A DNA stretch of 64,000 bases from Salminus brasiliensis (Eukaryota > Chordata > Actinopteri > Characiformes > Bryconidae). Location: the NCBI RefSeq assembly GCF_030463535.1, contig NC_132900.1, forward strand, positions 25,072,456 through 25,136,455, given 5' to 3'. The notes under the pieces are model-generated. The model was not told the origin of the DNA, ran no database searches, and worked only from the letters and a program-made list of their open reading frames with translations. This document shows, piece after piece, positions 48,084 through 61,400 of the stretch; position 1 is the first letter of the stretch; each line of letters begins with the position of its first letter. The translations under genes and the position numbers were made by a program.

Positions 48084-51000
48084 ATGCATAAAATCAGAGC
48101 CTGACAGTAAGCAGGAAAAGAAAAGGTGCTCCATGCAGCTTGAAAGTTTTTATCCCAAACATAGAGTACTGTGCAAAAATGGCATACTTATCTCAGCAGT
48201 GAGAGTGTCTACATGAAATTAACTCTATATAACATTAGAATAAACCCAAACAAACATAAAGTCAGTGGTCAGTGAGTGTCTACCCGTAAAACTCTATATA
48301 ACATTAGAATTAACCCAAATAAACATAAAGTCAGTGGTCAGTGAGAGTGTCTACATGAAATTAACTCTATATAACATTAGAATAAAGCCAACCAAACATA
48401 AAGTCAGTGGTGAGTGAGAATGTATACCTGTAATTAACTCTATATAACATTAGAATCAACCCAAATAAATATAAAGTCAGTGGTCAGTGAGAGTGTATAC
48501 CTGTAATTAACTCTATATAACATTAGAATCAACCCAAATAAACATAAAGTCAGTGGTCAGTGAGAGTGTCTACATGAAATTAACTCTATATAACATTAGA
48601 ATAAAGCCAACCAAACATAAAGTCAGTGGTGAGTGAGAATGTATACCTGTAATTAACTCTATATAACATTAGAATCAACCCAAATAAATATAAAGTCAGT
48701 GGTCAGTGAGAGTGTATACCTGTAATTAACTCTATATAACATTAGAATCAACCCAAATAAACATGAAGTCAGTGGTCAATGAGTGTGTCTACCTGTAATT
48801 AACTTTATTTAATATTAGAATAAACCCAAACAAACATAAAGTCAGTGGTCAGTGAAAGTGTCTACATGTAAAACTCTATATGACATAAGAAGATTTCCTT
48901 TAAGTTGACACACTCACACACATGAAAAAGAAATGTTTATTTGTTTACTAGTATTTATTCTAATGTTCAAGATTTCTGAACACTGATTACTGTCCAGATA
49001 GATGTAAATTGCTTTACACATTTTCTCAGATTTTGCACAGTGCTGAAGTCGATCAGCCAAAACATGTTTGGTGTCTGGAGTCTGCTTCTTTAGTTCTCAT
49101 GGGAGCTGTGAGGCTTATGTAAAGCTAACTACATTAATTAGCTAACAGGTTTTGCTAATTGTAGCTACCATCAGCATTATTCAAAATCCATGGCTTAACA
49201 GACCTGGTCATGTGGTTTCACACACTGTGTGACGAGTTTCGAAACAGACGAAATTCAGGCTTCAGTACAGCTGCATGTTTTAAACAAGACCACCACATAC
49301 ACCATTCGTGTCAGACACTGTGACTGTGAGCACATATACGGTGCGGTGGACAGCCATTGCTGTGGCGCCCGGGGAGCAGAGAGGATGAAGGGCCTTGCGG
49401 TAGCTTGTTGAGCCCGGGTATCGAACCCACAACCCTGTCATCAATAGCCCGGAGCTCTAACCACTGAGCCACCACTGCCCCGTAAGCCCCATAATGTTGA
49501 TTTAACATGCAGTATATATCCAAATGTTTGTGGACACCTCTCCTAACAAATGCATTCAAATACATTAAGTCGCACCCATTGCTGACACAGCTCGACACAT
49601 GCACGCACACAGCTTGTCTAGTCCTTGAAGAGACGTACTGCCAAATGGGTCTCTCTGGAGCAGATAAACATGAACCTAATGGCACCATGTCTAATGTCAG
49701 GCCTGAGCTAGAGCAGGATAGGGCAAAAGCAGGTTCTTTTTAATACCCTTGATTTTGGAAGAAACAATGAGTGTCCCAATACTTTTGTCCATATAGTATA
49801 ATTCAACCCATGTTTATAGATAACAGTGAGTCACACAGTGTCAGAAACCACAAAATTATAATCTGTCTATTACAGATTACTGAACACCCCTATGAGTTTT
49901 GAGGAGAGTGAGTGATGATGCAGTCAAGTATTTATCACCATGCTAACCATCTGCTAACTGGTGCTACATATTAGCAAAGTTAGGTAATTGGTGCAGTTAG
50001 CTACATTAGCAAAGCTAATGTAAAAGCTCCAATGTAGAACTCAAAAAATAAAAAAAAACATCAGCACCAAACTCCAGTCTATGTTTGGGGTAAGTGGGAA
50101 ACCTCTGTCAATCAGAAAATCAGGTAAGATATTCTTTCAGGCTTGCACAGACATTGGTGTCCTGTGTCCACACCCACAGAGCAGTGACCTGCACACTGTC
50201 CTGCCTGTGTGACACCTGAAAAGCAAAGCTCAGAAACAGACAGGCCGGCCTAAATGACTTAAAGTCTTTGACTGTCTGTCTGTCTTCAGCAGCAGGCAAG
50301 AAGCTGGTGGCATGTTTGTGCTTTAGTAAGCACAATATGATTCAGTCACCTGTTGATTAAACAGCACAGATTTAATCAACCAGCTGTTGCGCTACAGAAG
50401 AGCTGCGTTTGGAGAATAATGGAGGCCATAAAGAAAAAAAATCAATAAACAATTAATTAATTCTATTAACTAGAATCATTTGTGTATAAACTCTCTCTGA
50501 CGGTTAAACAGGTACAGTAGCAGTCAAAGGTTTGGACACACAGGCTTCGAATGGCTCAGCAGATTAAGACACTGACACTACAGCCCAAGGATGAAGGCGG
50601 AATCTCAGGTTATGCTACTTCGCCATCAGCAGCCGGAGCCTGAGAGAGCACAATTGGCTATGTTCTTTCAGGCTGGGTAGAAAGCAATCTCTCCCCTCAT
50701 CACTCCCATTGTGAGGCTGGTCGGCACAGGTGGTTGTTAGCTGATGTATCAGAGATGGGGAGCACGTCTGAGAAGACTGACTGCCTAGTATTGCTGCATC
50801 TGTGGCAGTTCGAAAAGAGGCGGTGAATGACTTTATCTGTATTGAAGAAGACATGTGCTTGTCTTCACCCTCCTGGGATTTTTCCCAATTTCCTCCCCAG
50901 TTCAGCCACTGCAAGTTCCAGAAACATGTTAACGCTAACTGCGATGTTCCATAAAAGATAGTTTCACTGTTTCTGAACCTCTAGAAAACTTAAAGCCTAG

Positions 51001-52365
51001 TAAACAGAAAAGCAGGGGTCATCACTGAAAAAGAGTTATAGGCATCCCCAAACCTTAGACTGATAACACAACCACAATGGCACCACCTTTAGTTATGGCC
51101 TTCAGCCTGTCTACACTATAGCCTGTGCTACCGTAGGTTTTCTCATAATTTGATTGGATGGGAGCAGGTGGTCATTAATCTAGCCTAGCCTAATCAGGCC
51201 TATCAGTTTAACACTGACTGTAGCCCGCCTCCAGGGAGAGGCTGACTGACCTCCGAACAGGTCCATGTCTGAGATGGAGGTGGTTGGGGCAGGTGTGGAC
51301 AGCGAGGCTGGAGCTGCTGGAGCAGCAGTGCTAGCATTAGCGTTAGCCACAGGTTCCGCTGAAGCCGCGGCGCCTGCCTCTGCAGAATTAGCCAGAGCAG
51401 TGGAGTCAGTTTCAGACAGCAGAGCTGCAGCAGGAGCTGAAAGAGAGTCTGGAGGGAGTGAGAGAGAGAACGCAAGTGGAAGAAAAGTAAAGAGAAGAAA
51501 AGAGAACAGACGATAGGAGGAGAAGAGAAGAAAGGAGAAGGCAGAAGGTAAGACGAGAAGATAATGCGAAGAGAGAGAAGAAAGAAAGTCAGAACAGAGG
51601 AGAAACGCAGAGAAAAAATAATAATAGATTAAGAAATAAGAGAAGAAAGGAGATGAGGAGAGAGTAGAAGAGAAGAGAAGCAAGGGGGAGAGAAGAAAGG
51701 AGAAGAAAGGACATAGGAGGAGAAGAGAAGAGTTTGGTGAGAATCTTTATCACTCAGGCGAAATGCTTAGAAAGGCCACGTATATGTCCCACATATACAT
51801 CCTCTATATGGTTGGTGCTTCTGATATAATTGCCAGTGAGAGTCGCTATGATGTAGCTGGTTGTAGTAAATATGTATTTAATGCCTCTACTTACCCTCAC
51901 CCAGAAGATCTGAGCAAACAGCAGAGAGAAAGCCAAACACAGAGGGATGAGAGGAGAAGTGACCAGGCATGAAGAAAAATACAGAAAAAGAAAAGTGTGT
52001 AAAACAAATTTACACACACTAAGACTCAAAATCCTGGTAAGTGATTTTTTACAGAGCCTGTTTTATTCACCTATGGGTGAATTATTAGATTGGGTGCTCA
52101 ACTGTGAAAGACAGATAGCGAGCATGTGTATGTGTGTGTGCTGTTAAAATTAGTGTGTAAGGGGGGAAACTAGTGTTAGAGGGAAAGAGGGAGATGAACA
52201 ATTGAAAATAATTATTGTTAGAAAACTAAACTGTACAAAAAACTAGGGGTCAAGAGCTCAGAGAGAAAAAAACAGGCGTACCTCCCCATGATGCTGTGGG
52301 AGCTGCTGAGGCGCCTCCGCTGGGGGCCAGCAAATCAAAATCCACCAAATCACTAAACCCACTGC

Positions 52366-52407
<42 letters not shown>

Positions 52408-55400
52408 ATATGTGAACACTATTGTGTGACGCAGTTATGTAGTAGTAGAGTGATGAAATGATGGAGGAGTAGAGTGATGGAGCGATGGAGGAGTATGGTG
52501 ATGGACTGATGGAGGAGTAGAGTGATGGAGGAGTATGGTCATGGAGTGATGGAGTAGTAGAGTGATGGAGTGATGGAGGAGTATGGTGATAGATTGTTGG
52601 AGGAGTAGAGTGATGAACGATTATGGTGATGGAAGAATATAGTGACAGAGTGATGAAGGAGTATGGGGATGGAGTGATAGAGGAATATAGTGACAGAGGG
52701 ATGAAGGAGTATGGTGATGGAGTGATAGAGGGATGAAGGATTATGGTGATGGAGTGATAGAGGGATGAAGGAGTAGTGCAGTGAAGGCTCACTTTGCTGC
52801 TGCTGCAGGTGGTGCTGCTTTAGGCTCAGCTGCAAGAACCTGAGGGACAACAGCTGCTGCACTGACCGGCAAAGAAACAGCATCGACTGTCTTCACAGGA
52901 GTACCAGCAGGAGTGCCGTTACTGGCTGCAGACACTTTCTACACCGATACACACACACACAGCAGCATTACCATATATATTTATTTAACATATTGTAATA
53001 TTCCATGGAATACTATTGTTTATTAAATCACATATTTAAAAATATACTTACTGTAACAATAAACATGCGTACTACATACTCATACCATGTTTTATTAAAG
53101 TTATTAGATTGAATTACTTACCTTAGTTGGTGACCTAAAAATAGAACATATGAGAATTTATAAACCGGCAAAATGTGTCATGATCAACAAACACACAGCC
53201 AAAATGAAATGTGTGAACTGGCTACGAAGGAAATGCAGCTCGGTAGCAAGCAGGAAGACCAGGCATTAATCAGTTTACAACATAAATACCACCATATCAG
53301 TACATCTCCTTAAACAGTCTCCTGAAATCTTCTGTTAAGATTTCACTCTTAAAAAAGAACGCTATTTTTGGCTGGCATGCACAGCTACTGAGGTCGTTAC
53401 AAGACAAATGCTGAAAGATGCTGATATGAACTCCACAGAACAGCAGAATTCAAATCAGACACCAAAATATAGCAAACTGAACGCAATCCGTTTGGTCAAC
53501 ACTGATTAGGGTTGTTGTAATCTGGCACAAATGTAACTATTACACCGTTACACTGGACCAAAAATGACATTCACACCAATTCTATAGATCTGCAGCAACC
53601 TGAACTTCATTCTTCTGGATCTAAAACTGAAGTTCAAGAACTAAATCCATAGAATTGTAAAGTGAACATCACAACAATAAAGAAAAGAAAAGTTCACAAT
53701 GGAAAGAGAAATCCTCAAACACATCCATTCCCATATGAATGCCATTAAATACTTACTCATCCCTGTTAACAAAAGACAGGGGAGGGGAAATGTTAATTCA
53801 ACATACATTTCTATTAATATCTCAGTATACATTACTGACAGTCAATAATAGAGTAAAGAGTACTGTAAAGACAGAGGGAGTGTACTAGAAAGACCCTCCT
53901 CCTGTTCAGATACTCTATATCTAGAAACTTTTATCTCTTTAATCCCAAGAGTACTCAGCATCACTGAACCCAACGGTATGCGGAACCTCTAATCTAAAGA
54001 GTACCAGGCTCAACTGAACCCAACAGCACCCAGCATCTCTAATCCCAACTGTACTCAGCACTACTGAACCCAACAGCACCCAGCATCTCTAATTTCAACC
54101 TTGCTCAGCAATACTGAACCCACCAGTACCCAGTACTCCAAGAGTACTCAGCACTACTGAATCCTGTAGTGCTCAGCATCTCTAATCCCAACATGTTCTC
54201 AGCACTACTTAACCCAACAGTACTCAGCATCTCTATCATCAACTATACTCAGCAACACTGAATCCAACGATAGCCAGCATCTCTAATCCCAATACTGAAC
54301 TTAACAGTACCAGAATCTTTATTATCATAAGTACACCACTGAACCCAATATTACTCAGCATCAATAATCCTAACTGTACTTAGTATTTCTAATGTCAGGA
54401 GAACTCCCCCAATAAACCCAACAGTATCCATTATACATAATCCAAAAAGTATTCAACACCACTATACCCAAGAGTACCCAGCATCTCTAATCCCAACTGT
54501 ACTAAGCACCACTGAATCCAACGATAGCCAGCATCTCTAATCCCAATGCTGAACTTAACAGTACCAGAATCTTTATTATCATAAGTACTCAGCACCACTG
54601 AACCCAATATTACTCAGCATCAATAATCCTAACTCTACTCAGCACCAATAAAACCCAAGAGTACCCAGCAGCATTAACCATAAAAATTACTTAAGACCCC
54701 GAAACTCAACTGTTTCCATCATCTCCAGTCCCAAGAGCATCCAGTACCTTTAATCCCAATAGGACCCAGCATCACTAATCTCAAAAATACTCAGCACTCC
54801 AGAACCCAACTGTACTCAGCATCTTTAATCTCATGAATACCCCCCCCCCCCCAATAAACCCAACAGGATCCAGAATCTCGATTCCCAACTGTACTCACTG
54901 AACCCAAAAGTACTCAGCATCACTAACCATGAAAATAATTAACCCCAATGACCCCAATAGTACACACAATCTTTACTCCCAGGAGTACTCAGCATATCTA
55001 ATCCCAACTGTACTTAGTATTTCTAACGTCAAGAACTCCCCCAAGTATTTCTAATGTCAAGAACTCCCCCAATAAACCCAACAGTATCCATTATACATAA
55101 TCCAAAAAGTATTCAACACCACTATACCCAAGAGTGCCCAGCATCTCTAATCTTAACTGTACTAAGCACCACTGACACCACTGACACTAAACCATGACCA
55201 ACTGCAGTACGATTTCCCTAAAACAACCAGCATCCCTACACTAAATATGCCTGCCTAAACTCACCAGTACCAAGCACTAATAAACTCAATCGTATCCAGC
55301 ATCTCGAATCCCAAGAGCACTCAACACCACTAAGCCCAACCATATCCAGCATACCTCATCAGTGTTAATAACAACCAAAAATGAACAACAATAATCAACT

Positions 55401-58400
55401 TCCTTCCACCCAAGACTCCCAAACCCGGCAGTGCCCAGTACTCTGCTTCTAGGCCCTATTCACATATCTAAAATCAGCATTACTTACCCCCTCTTTCCTT
55501 CCAGGGTGTTCAGATGTGTTTCCAGAGACTCCAGCAGACTCTCAGGGGCCTATAAATATATAACAAACAGTCATGTTAACACAGCAAGCTAAAACCCCAA
55601 AGTCCTGCAATCCTACAGGTGTAAAGAACGAGGCAAAATGCAGAATGATAACCCCGTCAACCAGAAGAAAAAGATCCTCACATTTCTGAAACCTAAATGC
55701 TAGTTTGACTGCATTCGGTAGTGAATCGTGGAACATCAGACGGTGATAATATGAGGAGAGCAGATGCCATCCCATAAAATCCTGTGCTTCTTCATTCTGC
55801 TTCTAAATTCCCCTGCACTACACGCTGTAGTGTTTTCTGCACTAATGCCATCAGTGTATTCCCAAGCGCCCGACTGAGACAATACAGTTAGAGCCTGGAA
55901 ACACCAAAATGTGCAGCACAGGGGTGTTCATTCAGGGCCGTTTTTGAGAAACACTGATCTCAACATCTTGCAAATGCACCTGCCGAATGTTCCCCATGCT
56001 CTAGTCCAGAATCCCACGATGCACTGCGGCATGCTTGGTCATGCATTCAGGCACATCAGAGCTACAAAGCTTCTCATTAGCTGGACAAATCGCAGGATCA
56101 CAGATGAATACATGCCATGCATTTCCAGCTATACGGAATCAAATAAGGACACCAAGGTTCTTATCTCCCAGACTCTACATAGAACGACACTGAATAAACC
56201 CGGCAACAAAGCTCCTCAAAAAGGTTCCGGGCAAACAATCTATTTAGAGGTGCTTTGGACACTGCCTGTTCGCAAGCGACCCTGTAAAGTGGAGGCCAAA
56301 GGTGGCCTGTAATTGCTTTCACTATTGGCTTTTTCCACACAGTGGGGTTTCATGTGGAGGACGATAAAACTGAGGTTCCAAAACTGAGATTCTCTACACT
56401 CCACAAGCATGTTCCCAAGGTACAACCAATGTAAAGTTTCCACCATGATCCTTAAGGTTCCAAATATTATTTCAACACATACAGGGACCTCCACTGCCCT
56501 TAAATTTCCAATGCAACCAATGAGTCATGTTCAGAGTACACATTCCAGACTTTAGTTTCAAGGTACAGTATTTGCACATATTTCCATTTCAACATGTTGA
56601 AATTACCACCCTTTTCTACACAGCCCCATCATTTCTACCAAAGTTTGGAAGATTCTACAATGACAGGTATAGTAAAGCAGCCATTTTTAGGATTGTGTTG
56701 CATATCTCTTGCATGGAATGACTGTTTGAAGTCTGCAAGCATCACCTTGCATCACCAGGTGCTAAGTACCTTCTCTGGTGATGCTTTTCCAAGCCTCTAA
56801 TGCAGCCATCTTCAGCTCTTGCTTTGTTTCGGGGCTTTGTGTTATTATGAATTTAACTAGGTTGACTGGCAAGGATTTCCTTTTTTTTTTTTTTGAAAAA
56901 CACCAGTGGTTCCTTCGGGAGCAGTACGGTCGGGCTCATCTTGCTGTAGGATGAAGCGCTGCCCAAGACGTTTGGAGGCATTTAGTGAACCCTGAGAGGA
57001 CAAGATGGTCCTGTACACCTCAGAATTCATTGTGCTGCTGCCTGCAGCAGTTACAGCATTGATATAGATAAGTGTGCCAGTATCTCTGGCAAACATACAT
57101 ACCAGAGTCATGGCACCTCACCACCATGCTTTGGAACATTGGCAGTCTGTTCTTTGCTCTTGCCATCACTCTGATATGGGTCAATACACTTTTTTCTAGG
57201 CTCTTTTAAAATGTAATTTTTTTCTGAAGATTAGTGAGGATTCTTTGACCGTCAGTGGAGGTCTTTCTTGGCCTACTGGTCCCTTTGTGATCAGTGACCT
57301 CACCACTCTTTCTTCTTATTAATATTGTACACTGCTAATGTTGGTGGTTTTCTTCTTGTTTTATAGCCTCATAGTAGCTTCTTTGACATTCACTGGCACA
57401 GTCCTTGTCCTCATGTTGAACAATGGCAAAATCCAATGGCACCTCCAAAAGTGATTGAAAGCTTAAAAGCAAGCCTAAATATCTTATGCCTACACTAATG
57501 AAGCTATGGAACACATCTGAGTAATCATGAACATCTGAAATGAGGGGGACTGTGTTTTAAAAAGTAATTTCAACACAATGAAACCAAGATATATACAAAT
57601 ACCCTTAAATTAAGGTCTGAAATGTGTACTTTAATAATGTCTAATCAAGGAAAAATCTGTCCCAAACATTATGGAGGGGACTATATACCAATTACGGATC
57701 TGCGGATCAATTATCTGTTTGGCAAACTGAACCCAGACTAGAGTGTTACTTTGGCACAGAATTGGCACATCCATGCAGGTTTCCACCAGCACAGGCTGGA
57801 CACTGACCAAAACCCAGTTCAATTCGACCGCCAACTCGCAGCATCCGAGCATGCGTTCGGGGAAAGCCATCAAACCAACCCAACACACTTGGGGAACAAT
57901 CCCTAAACCTGTCCGCAGAGCTTCCACAACCTCAAAACCCCATTAGCTTTGGTGCATTAGAGAATAGAGCCAGTATGTTTAGTACACATACATTTCAACT
58001 TAACTGCTGTGGGCTGTTTGCTTACAACTGTAAGCCTGGCAATATATACTGTATAAAAACTTACCTCTGGAAACTTATGAAACATGTGTTGTGAGGATAA
58101 ACACAGTGTTCTGTGTTTATCCTCATAGGTTCTAAAGTAGGACCTGACTGATATATGAAAGTAATATGGTTAATACCAACTTCAGTGGGCTAAATGTTCT
58201 ACTAGCAAACAATATCTGCATTATACTTCTTAATATCATATATATATAAGAAGGTCAGTTCTAAGGACAACTGTGACACTCAAACACCTGGAATTCACAG
58301 TCAAATAATATAGTAATTGGTTTCTGGTTACTATTTTTTTAATTAAAATAAATTTAGTTTAGTTTTTATCATAAAATATTATATTTGTGTTTGTTATAAC

Positions 58401-61400
58401 ATTTTTCACATGCTAAAGATTAGGTCTCACTTCATTTTACATTCTTTTTCTAGTGTTTTGTAATCCAATGGTGGTATTTGATGATATTTCAGTGGTTTGG
58501 TTTTGGGTTCCTTAGTGGTACATCTGTTTAAGGTTTTGCCCTGTAGTCAGGATATTGTTCAAATCCTGGTAATTCTGTATTCAAAAAACGGTGAAATACT
58601 TCCACCAGCTAACTAACATTAGTCAGGCCCTACTCGGAAGTTTTCTTTTGCCTGGGAATTTAGAAATATAGCAAATGTGTGTAAACTGAAATCTTGCATA
58701 TATAGATATCTCAACCCTAAAATGCATGAGCAGTTCTCCAAACACATACATCTCAATTAGTTAGCAACCCGGCACTAAACAAGGAAGTGCTCTATGTTCA
58801 GCCATAATAGCAACAAAAGTACCAAAGAATATTCAAATATTTGGTTACATTTTTAATATTTTGTGGAATTGTGGTATTTGAGGTATGCTTGAATGAGGGT
58901 TTGGGTCACTAACGACTCAAGGTATACAGGGTTGTAATGGTTGTGGAAACCCTACTGATGATGCAAACACTGGGCCTGAAGCAGCTGGTCTAGGCCACAT
59001 CTTCCCCTGCAAGCGCTGATTCTCTGCCCCGTTACACTTCAGTTGCATCCACGTTCATTAGGGAAGAGAGAGCTGGTGTGCAGTTCTGTTTTTCGCTAGC
59101 ACTATCTGTCTGTCTCTCGCTCTCTCTCTTTTTCTCTCATCACGGCTGCGTTTCCTCGAAAAGCTGTGTGCACTACACTCTACTCACACTCTCAGCCTGT
59201 GTGATCAATCTGCACCTCTGCAACAAGAACACAGGGCACGTTATCAAACCGTCAATTGTCAGAGCGGCGGCGGCCGCCATTGACTGAAGTTGGCTGAATG
59301 GAGAACGGAATGGATCCATGAACACGTTTCCCTCCAGTGGTGTAAGGTCTGAAATGGTGGATTTAATGTGACTAACTGGACCCCCCCTTAAGTTGTCACA
59401 TAAACTACGTAAAAAAGGGTTTTCTTTGACTAACTACCGCTCATCAACGGCCACATGTTGCAATTAAAATAGTTTGCCTAGCTAGCACACAGAAACATAC
59501 CTAAAACACTTAGCTAGTGTCTTAAGTAGGTGCACGGTCACTAACTACCCCTACCTATTCAACTTTTGTCTATACGGTTGCATGGTTGGCCTCAGAGTCT
59601 GTCTTGGATATATGGAGCATATTCAACGTTGACACTTTTATCTATACTACATACTAATTAAAAAATAGTCAGTATTCGTTTTAGTGTGCAATTGGAACGC
59701 ACCCATTTAGCTAGCTATATAAAAGTAGGTATGACTAACCATCTCTCATTACCGGCCACATGTTGCTGTTAGCAAGGTTGGCCACAGAGTAAGTATCTTG
59801 GATATTTGAGTATACTCAACTTTAACACTTCTATCTATACTGCAAAAAACTCAACAACTAGTCAGTATTAGTAATTAGTATGAAATTGGGACGTACCCAC
59901 TAAGCTAGCTACATAATAGTATACTCTGACTAAACAGAGAAAACGCTTAGTCAGCTACATTAATGCCAGCCACTATAACCTAGTTTTGCACACTAGCTTG
60001 TGTATTTTTCTCACTACTACTGGGAAATAGTGTTTTCCTATTAAGCCTATCCACCTTATTCCGCCATGCCCACTTTCAAGGGTTTCTTTTGTGTTAGAAA
60101 TTCCGGTCATTTTCTTTTTAAAGGTTTATGGTCGTATTAAAAGTGAATGCAGTCTGAAGCTACTGATGTGGACACAGATCATTAAGGGCCATAAAGTGGT
60201 TAGCCGTGCTAACCCAACATTCAAACAGTGTTTCTCAATCCTGATCCTGGAGGCACACTACCTTCACATTTTAGTGGATTCCTGACTTTAACTACTAACA
60301 CCCCTGCAAGTCTGAAATGAGCTGATGAGTTTAATCAGGTTTGTTGGGAGCAGAGGAAGCACTAAAGGACCAGGTAGTTAGTATAGTCAACTAGCTTCCC
60401 ACACAACACAACATGATCAGAGTTTTGTGGGGTGCCACATCCAAAGAACACGTCTACTCTAACGCAATTAAATTGTTTATTATTTTTACATTTTATCAGA
60501 TTTTTACCCCATTTTCTGCCCAATTTAGACCACCAATTACCCATCACATTACATCTCCCATCACACACAATGCCCCCAACACTAGTAAGGGGTGGGCCAA
60601 CATGCGGACACGCAGTCAAGTCGCTCATGTTTTGAACCACCTCCCCGGTGATCCTGCCCACCCCGATGCAACATCACTGGCCAACCAACACACCTAGAGG
60701 GAATACCCGGCGCATACCCTGCGCATACCCTGCGCATACCCGACTTCGCCAGTGACAGCCAGCACCACACCATAGCAATGAGAGCACCATCTACCCACCC
60801 TGGAAAGACCCTCAGTACCCACCCTTGGCTACCGATGGCTAGCAGCATGACCAAGATTTGAACCAGCGATCCTCTGATCATAGTGACAGTGGCTTTGTCC
60901 GCTGGAACCCTCGGGGCCCACAAGAAAACTCGATTATGAGGCTCCAGCAACACGGACGTGTTGGGTATTTGTGTGATTACTGGGTAAAACGTTAGCCTAA
61001 AAGCTATTTTAGCCATCAGCCTCACTAGCACCCAATGATTCCGCATATGTTTATTATCACTATGATTGTACTCTACATCAATAGATTCGCTGTCGCACCG
61101 GACGTTCTAACACAAGTAAGTAAACAAAAATGGCCACCCTCATTGTTTCATGGAAAATAAGGTGAATAGACACTGCTATAACAACAAAGTTTGACATACT
61201 GGGCTATTTGAATACGCCAACCTCTATCTACTATCACTTTGTAAGTAGTAGTGGATCCATTGTAGTGGATTTCTAGACTCTGTCCAGTTCCAAAGAATGA
61301 GAACATGATGACCAGAAAACTGTGAATGGATGTCTGTGATCGAAAGTCGAAACTGACTCTACGTTTTCTGAAAGCTGAGAAAGGGTTTCTGGGATTTGTA

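Noticed and set aside
52250..52792. 180-codon minus-strand frame including a SNAP91 exon
   Set aside because: Only its part 52282-52364 is coding; the rest is minisatellite intron and a read-through past the donor.
60582..61046. 154-codon minus-strand frame
   Set aside because: Covers a SINE-like repeat with a tRNA-like end; no homology to a protein recognised.
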